From Pseudocercospora fijiensis CIRAD86 (taxonomy: Eukaryota > Ascomycota > Dothideomycetes > Mycosphaerellales > Mycosphaerellaceae): 64,000 nt of DNA. A model generated the notes under the pieces. It was not told where the DNA came from. It made no database searches and saw nothing but the letters and a program-made list of their open reading frames with translations. Below are positions 13,818-26,425 of this stretch, piece after piece (positions within the stretch are counted from its first letter, which is position 1; every line of letters starts with the position of its first letter). The DNA lies in the NCBI RefSeq assembly GCF_000340215.1, contig NW_006921542.1, positions 307,610-371,609 on the forward strand, written 5' to 3'. Position numbers and translations under genes: made by a program.

Positions 13818-13825
13818 TTTATATA
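13818..13825. repeat. Left target-site duplication of H2
   Basis: The octamer tttatata directly precedes the left terminus (tagaccccgtag) and recurs at 57681-57688 directly after the right terminus. Eight bases is the characteristic hAT duplication length. It fixes the ends of H2 despite about 34 kb of later insertions. Confidence 0.85.
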
Positions 13826-14049
13826 TAGACCCCGTAGCAGTTCGGTTTCCGAACTACCAAACGTATATAGTTTGGTTTCTTAGCGGCGAACTAGCTCCCT
13901 AGTTCCGGTTTGGTTTTTTCGAACTATATAGATTCCTAGTTCGAACTAGAGACTATATTAGTTTTACTATAAGGACACTCTTATTCGACTGCCGGCTACG
14001 ATTACCGGCTATAATAGTAACTCTGTTATATTTACTACGCTCTTTTGCC

Positions 14050-14260
14050 GTTACTAGGGCGTAGTTACCGTTACTAGGGCGTAGTTTTACTATAAAGATA
14101 CTCTTATTCGACTGCCGTCTACGATTGCCGGCTATAATAATTACTAGGTTATATTTACTACGCTCTATTGCCGTTACTAGGACGTAGTTGCCGTTGCTAG
14201 GGCGTAGTTGCCGTTACTAGGGCGTAGTTGCTATTACCGGGGCGTAGTTACCGTAGTTGC
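14050..14260. repeat. Subterminal 20-bp tandem repeats of hAT H2
   Basis: Repeated ttgccgttactagggcgtag units, the reverse complement of the arrays in H1 and H3, about 230-430 bp inside the left terminus and interrupted by GCCGGCTA modules. Confidence 0.75.
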
Positions 14261-14399
14261 GAAAGCTTACCTATATAACGTTATATAGGCGGTAATAATT
14301 AGGGCTTCGCGATATTCTTATACTTTTAACTTCTTCCTCTATACCTATACCGATAATAACTACTATACGCTACGCCCCTGCCCCTTTTCCTTATAATAG

Positions 14400-15790
14400 T
14401 AAGAGAGAAGCGCGCCGCGCGCTAAATAGAAGATAGAACTAAAGACCGCGAGTTTGTTTTACCTAAGCGTCTAACTAAAAAGCGTAAGACTAAAGAGGAG
14501 TACCCTACGGAGAAGAATTCTATACGAGACCGCGAGAGAAAGGAGAAGATAGATAAGGATAAAAGAGCTAAGGATAAAAGAAGAAAGGCGCGGAATAAGG
14601 CATTCTATTAATAGCTAGCGCCTATAGAAAAAAGTAAAGGTTAGAATAAGAAGATAACCTAAGAGAAGGCTAAGAGGAGGAAAGAATTGCGGCTAGTTTT
14701 CGAGCGTAAAGTTCTAGTAGCGTAAGTTAATCTAGCTAGCGGCCGTAGCTAGTAGCTATAGCCGGCAGCTATAGCCGGTATATTTTTCTTTAATACGTTA
14801 ACTAATAGTATTTAGACCTATAGCCGCTATCTCTATCGATACGACCGATAGTAACGGAGATGTTTAGATAGCCGAGAATAATAATACTAGAGTTTAGGAT
14901 ACCGCGACGGAGCTTAATACTACGAATAAAGGAACTAAAAAAAGCGAGGAGATACCCTACGTCGATCTAGTAATAGCTATAGTCTTAGGGCCTAACGCTA
15001 TAGACGATAAGCGCTAGGAGTAGATCGAGTATAGTTAAAGAGACGAGATACTAGTAAAGGGCTAAGGTATAAGTCCTATTAATCTAGAAAATTATAGTTA
15101 AAGCTACTACGAAAAGCTAGTACGGATTAGAATCGAGACTAGTCGTCTTTATATCCCCGATATAGAGTAGAGATTTCTTTATTAGTATTAGAGCGAAGCC
15201 TTTACGTCTATAAAGGCAAAGTAGCTTACGATTAATATAATCGGAGCTAGGTAGCTAGGGACGGTAGAAGTAGTACTAAGGGAGGAAGGGGTATAGGTAA
15301 TTATTCTATACTCGGTATATATAGCCGGCGTTCGTAGCCGGTAGATACTAATAGTTAAATAGAAAGCGTTTCTCGAGGATAGAGTACTACTACTGTATAA
15401 AATCTTTACTAAGGTAGAGAGGGCTTATATCCGGAATCTAAGCTACTAGTAGGATAGGTTAGCGTTAGAATTCTCTAAATCTCTATATAAGCCTCCGAAG
15501 GATTACCTATTTTAGCGATACGGCTTTATCTCGACTACTCCGTAGGTACCCGACGAAGCTCGAGCGCTCTTTAAGGTCTTTACTAAGAAGCGGAAGGAGT
15601 TCGAGGATTAGGATTAGTTAATAGAGCTATTAGTTAGTCTTAGGTTTCGTAGTTAGACTCGGCCTAAGCATTTGCTTATCGAGTATCTTATACCGAAAGA
15701 GGATAGATTAAGACTAAAAACGAGCTTAGATTCGTTAGGTATAGTAGCTCGGTTCCGTTAGTAGGAGAGAGCCGCCGTATAGGAGGTAAA
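14400..15790 (+). pseudogene. hAT accessory gene remnant in H2 (unknown product)
   Basis: The readable frame starts with a Lys/Arg-rich coiled-coil-like segment (KEKIDKDKRAKDKRRKARNK, about 14545-14605). It continues with blocks such as VPDEARALFKVFTKKRKEFE (about 15550-15610) and LLIEYLIPKEDRLRLKTSLD (about 15670-15730). The three hAT copies preserve these blocks, which supports a real gene carried by the element. I do not recognise the family. RIP stops fall at former Gln and Trp codons. Confidence 0.5.
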
Positions 15791-15900
15791 ATTTAGGTAG
15801 TTAGGGTAGCTAGGAAAGAAATTCTAGTAGTTAGGCTAGCTAGGGTAGCTAGGAAAAAAAATCTAGTAGTTAGGTAGCTAGGAAACAAACAAAAAAGGCA
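15780..15900. repeat. Minisatellite inside hAT copy H2
   Basis: Tandem units of about 40 bp (gtagttagggtagctaggaa and variants), the reverse complement of the arrays at 4290-4420 and 50410-50520. Confidence 0.65.
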
Positions 15901-18372
15901 GCTAGCTATTTACTACCTAGCTATTCCTAACGATACGATACTATAAAAGAAAGGGTGTTTCCCTATAGCTACTAGTATATATCTACTACTCCTAAGTCCT
16001 TACCTTACCGTACGAAACTTTAAAACATACCGACCGACATTATATATATACTAGGCGCTATACTAGGAAGAGTAATAACGAGACGATAGTCGAAATAGTC
16101 TAGTATACGAGCGAGATTACGATAACGTCGAGAGGAGGTCGTATACTTACCTTCGAGCCTATCGAGTCCTAGATAACGATTAGGGCTAGATTTATCCTCT
16201 CCGAATCCTAGTAGTAGGAATTTATTAGAGGCTACTACTACCTAGTCCTTACCTTTACGGAGTCTAAGTAGAAGGTTATTCGGAGATATAAGAATATCGA
16301 GTATTAACCCGGAAATCTTCGAAAAGGCTAGCTAGGCGTATCTTTAGAAACCCGAGTTTATAGAGCAGTTTAATTAATAGGTCTATAAGATATAATTCCC
16401 TTTATATATACGTTCGAAGGAGTATAAACTCCGGAAGTACTCGATACGATAGGGGAGTAAGGAGCGAACGGATATATTCTAGAAGTTCTTTATAGAGGGG
16501 GTATTATACCGTTATACGACTTCTCGACTTAAAGGTTAACTAGTAATTGTCTATAACTTCTACGGTTTAATCTTAAAATACCTGAAACTAGGGGATAGGA
16601 ACTTATCGCCTACGAACTATCTTTATTCTAAACGGTATCGGGAATCTTAAGGAGAGAGGAGAGTTAATATAGATATAGCGTTCTAGAAAGAGGTACGTCT
16701 TCTAAAATGCCGGCTATAGCTACCGGCTATAGCTACCGGCTATAGATTCCGGCTACTTTAATTAACCGTAGAGATCTAGCTAATTATTATAGGCTACGCT
16801 TAAGGAAGCTCTAGGATTAAAGGCTACCGATTTCTCCCCCGAAGACTTTAAGCAACTAGTAAACGAAATACTAGCTATAAACGGTCTTTCGGAAGACTTC
16901 TACGAAAGGGAGTCTATATAGAAGATATACCTATATCTTATAAACTACCCTCCCCTATTTCTCGGCGCGATAATATAGCGTATTATATTCGAAAAGAATA
17001 AAGAGGCTACGTTAGACGATATTCGGGAGATCCTCTGTAATACTCGCCGAGTAGCTATTACTATCGATAGCTAGTTAAGCCGGACTATAAAGGCCTCCTT
17101 CCTCTCGATTATACTTTACTTTATTAATTCGGATTAGAAACTCTAGGAACTTATAATCGGATTCCCTAAAATTCTAGGTTCCTATACTAGTAAGGATATA
17201 GCGAAGCTTATCTATACGGTAATAGATAGGGTTAGCGTAATAACGAAACTAATCTCGATTACTACGGACAACGCTAGTAATAATCGAATATTATAGAAGG
17301 CGTTATATATACAATTTACTCGTATATGTCTTTAAAATTACTAATTATATCGATAGGGTCGACTACGTAGAGGAGATTACAAGGTCTATAATCTAGCTTA
17401 ATCTTCCGAATATTACGCTCGCTACGATTCCGGATACGTACGATAATACGTATAATAATAACGATAAAGAGGAGCCTAGTAATAGCCCTAGCTCTATTAA
17501 ATCGGAGCCGACGTCGATGCTAGTTATATCTCTATAGAAGTTTCTCTACTTCGCTTATATAGTTTAAATCGCGATCCGAGCCCTCTTTAAGACGCTTAAA
17601 ATTGTACTATTAAACGACGACTAATAGAAGATCCTAGATAAGGATAAAGCAAAGTCGAAAGTCGAGAAACTCGTTATAGTAATAAGACGGGATAAGGTAG
17701 AGAGCCTCGCTTTCGTTTTATATAAGGTATAACTTTTGTCCGTAGCTAGTACCTATAGCCGGCAACCTAGTATAGTTCTAACTCTTTTTCTCTAGCTTCG
17801 TCGTCTAGTAATATATACAAACTCGAGCTTATAGAGATATAACCGATTCGAGGCTATTTAAAAGAACCTAATCGAGCGCCCTAAAACCGATACCTAGAAT
17901 ATCGTATAGAATAAGCGATAGTAAAAGCGGCCTCCTTAGCGCCTACTCCGTTTTACCTAAGACGTTAAGACCCGGTTCGATTCGACTTTCTATATAGTTA
18001 CGAAGGGATATACTTTACGTACCGCTCTCGAGATCTATTAGAGTTCCGAGGGTATTAAGTAGCTCGGGCTTACCCCCGCCGAATAGCGCTAAGTAGAGTA
18101 TATCGTCGATATTAGTAAGTATTACGCGAAGGTTACTACTACGATTAGAAGAACCTAAGGACCGACGATCTACCTTATCTTTACGTACTATAACTAGCTC
18201 TTTAACGAGCTCGACGAAACCGTAGCTAAGCTAGCTAAGAAGAGCGTTCCCTAGAAAGTAGCTATAACGAAAGCTATAGATACCTACTATACGAAGTTAT
18301 ATAAATATTATAATACTACCTTTTAGTCGTTCTGGAATATCTATAGCGTTACGTACTTACTTAATCCGGTAG

Positions 18373-18385
18373 AAAAGGATATATA
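18373..18385. repeat. Left target-site duplication of the LINE
   Basis: The 13-mer aaaaggatatata occurs here and at 23281-23293. The uninterrupted hAT copies H1 (near 1840) and H3 (near 47905) have it once, which gives the empty site directly. Confidence 0.85.
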
Positions 18386-18599
18386 GATAGATAGATAGAT
18401 AGATATTTCATTTGCCTGTTATAGTGCCTTTCGGCCTATGTAGGTCTGTTTCTATATATTGTTTTAGATAGGAAACTAACTTAGTTAGTGAAAACCTCCC
18501 TCCTGTCCTATTTATAAGTGTTGACCTTCCTCGTTTCCTTGTTTTCCTTCCTCTAGGGTATACTAGTGTTATAGTTGTTACCCTCTAACTACCTTGCCT

Positions 18600-21500
18600 G
18601 CTGCCCTGCCCTTCTTTCCCCCTCTTCTTCCCTCCTTCTTATCTACTCCTTAGTTTCCCTTGCTAGTACGAATTGTTATACAAATCCCTATTTAATAATC
18701 CACTTTACTATCCTCTTTAGGTCGTCTTTGCTCTAGATAAGCTTGTCGTATTCCCTTTCTATTGCTTTTAGTCTCTAATTACTTCTGCCTTCTAACTATT
18801 AAGGGTAGACTAGCAGCATATGCTTAGGGTTCTAAGATTGGTAGCTATATTAGCAAGCTCTGCTTTCAATTCCTAGGACGTTTCTTCTAAATAGGTAAGA
18901 TCTGAGTCCGATGTGTTTAGATCTGATTTGGATAGCTAGGCTTGCCTCGGCCCTATTTAGGTCCTTATAGAGCTAGTAGTTGTATTAACCAAATTTAATT
19001 AGTGCCTTTAGGGTTCCTAGTCTAACTTGTATTTTGTTCTATTCCTGCTCCTATAGGTGTCTAGCAATTGATTCTGCTAGGCTTTGTTTCTCTCCCTTTA
19101 GCTTATCTTCCTTTAGCCTTATATTTAGTCCCTAAAGCTCTTTCTCTAGCATTTCTCTTATTAAGACTCTATATTGCTCTAGGTCTTTGACTTTCTAGGG
19201 AGTTATTTGTAGTCTGTCTCGCCTCCTAGTCCTAGTACACTAGGCTTTTATCTTGTCTAGTGCCTTTTAGATAGTCTATTAGGCTAGGTATTCTATTGTC
19301 TTTACTGTATATTGGTATCTTAGTCCCTTGAAGTATTATTTAACTAGTAGGATCCCTAATTCTATTTCCACTACCCTTGTTAGTATAGTTTTGTATACTC
19401 CTAGGATTTTCTTTACGCTTTAGGTTTGGGACCTGCTAACTAGTTGCTTAATCCTCTTTAGTGTTTTCTCCTAGGCTATCTATATCTATACTCTATATAG
19501 CATTGCTAGCTTAACAATTGCTTTGTATATAACTTTGGCTTTCTCGAATGTAGCCCCCTATATAGAGGCTGTAAGCCTATTAATGGATTGCATGTTAGCA
19601 TCTGCCCTCTGCTTTGCCTTCTTTACTTATAGTCCCTAATTCAGTTTTAGATCCAGCTAGATCCCTAGTACCCTAAGCTCTGCTAATGGTTGGGTTTTAA
19701 AGCCTTAGATAGTAATTGATTGCTTTATATTATAGGTTGATTTAGCCTTGCTAAAGTGGATAAGCTAGTACTTTTCTAGGGCGAATTTTGCTCTATGCCT
19801 CCTTGCCTATTTTTTATACTCCCGGTGCTTTTCTTCTAGGATCTTGCAGTTGGTCTCTATTGTCTTAGACTAGGCTAGGATATTTGTATTATCTACAAAT
19901 CCTAATACTGATGTGTTTTTTAATTCTAGGAGTGGGAGCAGGTCTACTATAAAGATAAGGAAGAGGATTAGGGAGAGTATCGATCCTTAGGGGATTCCCT
20001 TTTTAGTTAGTATTAGGTCTAATTTGAATTTGCCTAGAATGAGCTGTATTAATCTTTCCTATAGGAAGGACTAGATAAATTAGACTATCTAGTTTGGTAT
20101 AGCTTTCTATTTAAGTACGTATAGGAGCCTTTTATAGGAGACATTGTTAAAGGCTCCTAAGATATTAAGGGAGAGGAGGGTTGCTACCTAGTTTTAACTA
20201 TAGTGCTAGATATACTTGATCTGTTCTATAATTAGTTCTATAGCTATTAGTATTAACCTCTTCTTTCTCCCTCCTATCTAGCCTTCGGGAAGGATGTTCC
20301 TTTTCTCGGCAAAGGTTGTTAGCCTTTTAGCGACTATTTTTTCTAGCACCTTGCCTATTATATTAAGTAGGGCTATTAGTCTATAGGCCTTAAGCTGTAT
20401 ATAGTCTTCCTTCTAGGGCTTCCTTAGCACTACTGTTAGGGACTTCCTAAATAGTCTTAGGTAGTGTCCTAGTACTAGGCTTTATAAAAAGATATTAGCT
20501 AGTGCTAGGGCTAGCTCCTTCCTATATGCTTTTAGAAGTTTGTTATAGATCTTGTCTTCTCCTAGTGCCTTATTGCCTGGAATTTTCTTTAGGATCCTTT
20601 TAATAGTTTCAGGTTTGACCTAGGTGTCTCTTAGTGTGCCTAGTAGTAGAGTCTCTTATTCCTTCTCCTTTATGTCTAATAGGTCTACTTGTACTTTTCT
20701 ATAGAAGAAGTGTTAGCCTAGGGCTCTTACTTTCCCTTCTATTGTAGTCTATATTTGTCCTTATTGGTCTATAATGTCCGGGAATTGTAGTAGTATATCC
20801 TTGTCCTACTTAGGTCTCCTTACCTATTTAGCTATCCTCTATATCTCCTCTAGTTTCTTTGTAATTATTCCTATTATAGATCTCTATTCTTGTATCTTGT
20901 CTTTCTTAATCTAGATCTTCTTTTCCTAGCAGGCTTTATTATAGTTATCCTATGCTTCCTAGGTATAGGTTTGTATCTACTACCTCCTAGCCTTCCTTAC
21001 TACTTTAACCTTCCTTATATACTTACTAGTCTAGTATAGTTGCTAGTATAGTGAATGTTTCTTTGCTAGGGTATGCTTTCTAGCTACCTGTTTTAGGATT
21101 CCTATTAGTTCTTCTACTACTTTGTTAATATCCTCTAGCCTTAGTAGGTGCTTTATTAAGAGTTCCTCTAGTTTTAGGTCCCTTTCTAGTTCCTCCCTAA
21201 TCCTATCCTATTAGGCGCCTTTCTAGTTGAGCTTCTTCTCTAGTTCCCTTTCCTAATTGGCTTAGACATTTAGTTCAATCTATACCGGGAAGTAGTCTAA
21301 TGATTCTTCTAGTTCCTAGTTAACCCTATATCTTGTAATCCTGTTCCTAATCTAATATAATACAAAGTATAGGTCTAGTGTGCTACTGCTTCCTCTTGCC
21401 TCCTAAGTAATTAGTCCCTTTAGGGTAACAATTTCTATTCCTTCCCTCTCTAATATGTCAATTAGTCTTCCTACTGGGAAGTAGTAAGCTAGGGTAAAGT

Positions 21501-21990
21501 CTAAGCCCTAGAGGGGGTAGTAGAGGTTGAAATCCCTAAGTAGGATTTAGTAGGTGTTCCCCTAGATAACTCTAGGCAGTCTTTCTAGGGTTTTTAGTTA
21601 GGTACTGCTTCTTAAGTCTAGTAGTAGGTTGTATATATAGTGGACCTAGAGTGTACCTTAGGATATCTCTACTTAAACTAATATTAGGTCTCCATCCTCC
21701 TATAGTATAGCCTGCTAGGTTTCTATATCTATCTCCTTGCTAATGTAGATATATATCCTTAGGGCTCCCTAGTTATAGATAATTAGGTAGTATCTTAGGT
21801 CTTTAACTGTTGCTAGTCTCTTTGTATATAGGTTAAGCTAGGGCTCTTAGATTGCAATAATGTAATATTCTTTTAGGTTTAGTGCTTAAAGGAAGCTCCT
21901 CTATACCTTATCTTTGCTCTTATTAACATTATACTATATAATGTTTAGTAATGTTACAATATTTATTAGGTTTTATCTATATCGTTTCCC
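18600..21990 (-). pseudogene. LINE ORF2: endonuclease and reverse transcriptase
   Basis: The minus-strand frame begins with an apurinic-type endonuclease segment (YNVNKSKDKV near 21930, then an EP motif near 21850). It then gives the reverse transcriptase: LNILGAFNNVSYKRLL (motif A, about 20130-20180), KKGIPQGSILSLILFLIF (motif B, about 19950-20000) and GFVDNTNILA (motif C, about 19880-19905). Motif C should read FVDD; the second Asp is now Asn through a plus-strand CpA-to-TpA change, so the catalytic site is destroyed. The C-terminal third is less clear and no RNase H motif was found. Most stops are TAG in place of Gln or Trp. Confidence 0.85.
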
Positions 21991-23255
21991 TATAAGTTTT
22001 CCTTTAGTCTTCCCTTACTTTAGACTAACATTTGACTAAGCTTTATCTGCCCTGCTTCCTTTCCTACAATATTAAGGTATCTTGGTCTCCCTAGTTGCTA
22101 GTAACTCTTTTATGCTAGTAAGGCCCTGAATATGAACCTATTATCTTGTCTAGACCTCTTTTATAGCACTTAGCTAGGTTGCTTCTACACCTAGCTGCCC
22201 TAGCTTATTATATATCTTTTTAGTGTGTTGATTCTAGCTTCCTTTGCCTTCCTAGCTGCCTGTATTCTTACTAAGCATTCCTTCGCCTAAGAGGGGTGTC
22301 TTTTAGTATAGTATATATATCTTGCTTCTCCCTTATATGCTTTGCATTCTTTAACCTAGTAATCCCCTATACAATAGGAGCAGGTATTAGTTGTCTTTGT
22401 GTACTTAGCTACTAAGTGTCTATAGTGTTGATATTTGAAGTACTGCATTATCCTATAGTTGCTTCTATATATCTCTGTTTCTAATCTTTTAAAGTCCTAG
22501 AACAACCCCTTGTCTAGTACTATATTAGCTTGCTCTACACTCTCTACCTAGATAATTAGGGAAGACTGCTTCTTAGTCTCTTCGATTTTCCTTTTAATCT
22601 ATGCTACTTTTATAATCTTTAGGCCTAGGTATGTAGCTTAGTTTTGTCTCTATAGGCTCTTAATATCCTATTCTTCCTTAAAGCGTCTTATTATACTATA
22701 GGCTATAATTATGAATTGCTGTTAGGAGACCTTTACTGTTTTCCCTATCTTAGTTGTCTATTCTTTTTAGGTTTCTAGCTTCTTTTTGTCCTGCTCTTAT
22801 GCTATAAATAGCTTAATTACCCCTTTACCTTCGTTCCTAGCCCTAATTACCTCTTTAACTGCAATTCTTTCTACAATCTCTTTCCCTATAAGTCCTTAGA
22901 TTTCCTTTTGCTCCTATAGGTCCGTAATATAGACTCTAACTACTATCCTCGGGGGTTTTGGCGCCTCCTAACTAGCTACTGCTGCCTAGGTGCGGTGGTT
23001 CGGGCTTGTCTCCTATTGTTTCTTCGTAATCTTTACTACGACTATATCAGCTACCTTTGTAATTACGTAGCTTGCCTGGTTGTAGATTGCTTTCAGTCCT
23101 CTAAGGAGTTCTAAGATTATTATCCTATATGCCTTCTTAGGGGTTCTTCTATCTTCCGCCTTTAGCACCTCCTCTACCCTAGTATACAGTGCTTTCTATT
23201 CGTCCTCCCTTCCTTCTTAACTGTCTTCCCTTCGTCTCTAATTGTTCGCTGCCAT
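21990..23255 (-). pseudogene. LINE ORF1: gag-like protein with zinc knuckles
   Basis: The start ATG is at 23253-23255 (minus strand), about 25 bases from the LINE 5' end, and opens MAANN before the first RIP stop. Near 22290-22450 the frame shows Cys-rich blocks (TCSYCIGDY, VKECKAYKGEA, KECL) with the spacing of CCHC zinc knuckles; some Cys and His have become Tyr, as C-to-T/G-to-A changes predict. ORF1 proteins of Tad1-type elements bind the element RNA. The boundary with ORF2 is approximate. Confidence 0.75.
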
Positions 23256-23280
23256 TTTTTAAGTGCTTATCCGTTATATA

Positions 23281-23293
23281 AAAAGGATATATA
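23281..23293. repeat. Right target-site duplication of the LINE
   Basis: Second copy of aaaaggatatata, followed by the continuation of H2 (tactagtagaagccggaat). Confidence 0.85.
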
Positions 23294-25392
23294 CTAGTAG
23301 AAGCCGGAATAGAAAGGGGACGAGGAATAGCCTAAGCATTACTAGACTATTCTAGAAAAGATATTCTACGAGCGTCGGAAAGAAACTAGTCTAAATATAG
23401 CTCCTATAAAGAAAAAGAAGGTTTAGAAGGCTCCGATATTATATCTATTTCGTAGGTAGGAAGTAGAGGTAGAAGAGGAAGCGACTACTAAAGTAAATAA
23501 AGAAGAGTTCGATCTCTATCGGCGCGCGGGTACGTACTAAACCTATAGGCTCGGAAAGAGGGCTAATAATCTCTAGATCTTACCGGTCTTCTAGACGAAT
23601 TCGGAGACGATATTCTCGCTATATAGTAGCGGTTAGAGCCTAAGTTTCTAATAATAGCGTCGGTCGCTTAGGACGTCCTCGCTATACCGAGCGTAGGTAT
23701 AGGCTATAAGAGGTCTTTTAGTATCGCTCGTTACTAGGGCCCCTTTAATCGAATATACTCGCCTACTACCTTCGAGTCTATTATAGTATTCCGATACTAT
23801 CTCCTCTACTAGAGTCGCTAAGGTAGGATACTAAAGATTATACTAAAGGACTTAATCGAGGAATTAGAAAACCTTAAGATCGAAGAAACCTAGAAGCGCG
23901 AAGAGAATACGAAATTTAGTCTAAGCGAAACCCTAATTAGCGATAACGAAGAGAAGGAAGGCGGAGGTAGAAGGCGATACTAGGTCGAGAAGCGGAAACG
24001 TATATAGACTTAGAGTAGCTTTAAGGAAACGAAGCGTTTACGTAAAAGGTAACGTAGCCGGCGTATATAGCCGGTATATATCTTTAATATATTCCGAATT
24101 CCTAGGACCTAAATAGACTAGTTGCTATAGCAACCTACCCCGCTTACCTATAGAATATTTCTAATTCTCTATTCGCTCTTCCTCTCTTTCTTCCCTTTCC
24201 CTATATTCTTAAAGACAAATATACCTTAAGGATTCGGCTCTTCGGGCCTTCCTAAGCCGGCTACTTCCCCTTCCTTAAGCTACTATCCTTTATACAAATC
24301 TAACGATAACCTACTAAGGCGGTTTAATAGAAGACTATTTATTCTAGAAGGCAAGAAGTATTAATGTCTCCTTACGATTATATACTTATTAATTTTCTAG
24401 GTCCTACCGATATACCCTCGTCGCCTAAACGCGTAGATAAATATCTTTAGAGGCTAAAGGGTAAGGGTAAAGCAAGCTAAGTATAGGGAGACTATAGCGA
24501 GAACGAGATATCGGAAGAGTAAGACTCTCCGTAGTATATACGAAGGAAAGTAGTTCCTCGCAAAATAGTACCGAAAAATAAGGAGGCTTTAGGTAGATAG
24601 GAGAAGGCTAAAAAGAATAGGCGGACGAAGGCTATTACGAAGAAAAGTTATCTTTCTATTAAAAAAAGGGAATAAAGCAGGACTCGACGATAAAGAAGCG
24701 GCGCTTTAAACTAGGTACTATTACCCTTCGCTAGATCCGGCTTTTTTAAAACAAAAGAGGGACCGAGCTTTTAATCCCTAAGACTCCCTTCTAGCGACTC
24801 GCCCGAGAAATTATATTAGATTTTCGGTCTAGTATACGATTTACGGCTAAGGCGATTAGTAGTCTTTAGGAAGCTACGGAGGCATTTCTCGTAACCGAGC
24901 TTAAGCTTTTAAACCTACTTACTATCTATACGAAGCGGGTTACTCTTTAAAATAAAGATATATAGCTTCTAGCTAAAATTCGGCGTCGGTTTATAGCGGA
25001 TTAGTTAGAAATTGTATTTAGTCTATAGATTAACCTAGGAGGAGGCCTATTTTCGCATCCTTTTACTAGCTATAGGTACCGGCTATATTTCTAATTTTAT
25101 CTCCGCGCCGTCCCTAAATCTAAGGTACGAAGTAGAAACCTAGCGCTCTATATTTACCCGGCTATTATAGAGACGAGCTACATTTAGATTAGTTTCTTCG
25201 TATATCGCGACCTAGCGAGTAGTAAGCGAAAGGGCGATAGAACGTTTATAATACGTTTCTATTTAGACCTAAAACACAAAGGTCCTAAGGAGCCCTAGTA
25301 TCCTAACTATAAGGAGATTCTTTAATATTAGTACTTTAATCCTCTATACTACGAGGCAGATAGCAAGCCTACAAGAGAGAAACTTTAACGAG

Positions 25393-26109
25393 AAATTCTC
25401 TATAATACGTAGCGCTATTATATAGCTATAGATACGTACTAAGTCCGGTAACTCGAAGAAGAATTAAGATAGCGTATTAGCGACCGAGGAGGAGATCGAT
25501 AGTATACTAGTAGAGTCGAGGTCTCATAAGCGAAGTATAAGATAATATAGGCTCCTAGTTATTTAGAGTAACGTACTATATAGATAACTAGGCGTATTAC
25601 TTTTATTTACTTACGACCTATATCCTAGGATACTCTTCTCGTACTTTTTATACTCTTTTCTATTACCTTACCTATAATCGCTCCGCGATAACCGAGTAAA
25701 TATAAGCTATAGGATTTCCGCTTAGTACCTTAGCCTTCGAGATACGGCGGAGTTAATTCTCTATAATACGTAGCGCTATTATATAGCAACAGATACGTAC
25801 TAAGTCCGGCAACTCGAAGAAGAATTAAGATAGCGACCGAGTAGGGGATTAATAGTATATTAGTAGAGTCGAGGTCTTATAAGCGAAGTACGAGATAATA
25901 TAGGCTCTTAGTCGTATAGAGTAACGTACTGTGTGAATAACTAGGCGTGCTACTCTTATTTATTTACGACCTATATCCTAGGATACTCTTCTCGTACTTT
26001 TTATACTCTTTTCTAATACCTTACCTATAAGCGCTCCGCGACAACCGAGTAAATATAAGCTATAGGGTTTCCGCTCGGTACCTTAGCCTCCGAGATAGGG
26101 CGGAGTTAA
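25393..26109. repeat. Direct tandem duplication of about 362 bp, private to H2
   Basis: The block starting aattctctataatacgtagc at 25393 recurs at 25755, with the shared landmark gcgctattatatagc in both units. H3 has one unit (about 45425-45800 on the other strand), so duplication in H2 or loss in H3 occurred after the copies separated. The extra unit accounts for most of the length difference between H2 and H3. The two units have diverged by a modest number of changes. Confidence 0.8.
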
Positions 26110-26425
26110 ATTTAGAGCGATAGCCGGCACTCGTAGCCGGTATATAGAGACGGTAGTAGGCCTTTTCCTACTAAATAACTAGCTTGTTTAGTATAGCCTA
26201 CCTAATATTTCTTATATTTCCTAGTATTAGGCCTAGGTTACTTATAAGATTACTATAGCTAGTAAGGGTATTACTAAAGAATATCTATACTATAGTAGGA
26301 TACTATTATTACGCCGGCTATTTATTAAAAGGAGGCTTTCGCCTATTACTATACCGGCTATATATACCGGCTATATTTTAAAGTTTGCCGTACCTGCCTT
26401 TTTTAGCCGTGCCTACCTTCTTTCC

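Larger units (their letters stand above)
18386..23280 (-). mobile_element. Tad1-like non-LTR retrotransposon (LINE), nearly full length
   Basis: About 4.9 kb, minus strand, with a gag-like ORF1 and an endonuclease/reverse transcriptase ORF2, ending in a (TATC)n tail at 18386-18406, as target-primed integration produces. A 13-bp target duplication flanks it. Unlike everything around it, the LINE keeps TpG on the plus strand while CpA is depleted (21 TpG against 6 CpA by hand count in 18541-18960). RIP has therefore acted mainly on one strand, and the LINE is a late arrival in H2. Confidence 0.9.
16790..24055 (+). pseudogene. hAT transposase remnant in H2, split by the LINE
   Basis: The exonic parts are about 16790-18385 and 23294-24055. 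The first holds the catalytic core, with ITTDNASNN at 17258-17284 (the conserved SDNASNN-type block) and a long helical region (GLTPAEQRQVEYIVDISKYY near 18070-18130). The second holds the C-terminal dimerisation domain, DVLAIPSVGIG at about 23669-23701 followed by SFSIARY and a Lys/Arg-rich tail. This order is diagnostic of hAT transposases, which cut and paste the element through the terminal repeats. Stops replace Gln/Trp throughout, and the LINE disrupts the gene between core and dimerisation domain. Confidence 0.85.
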
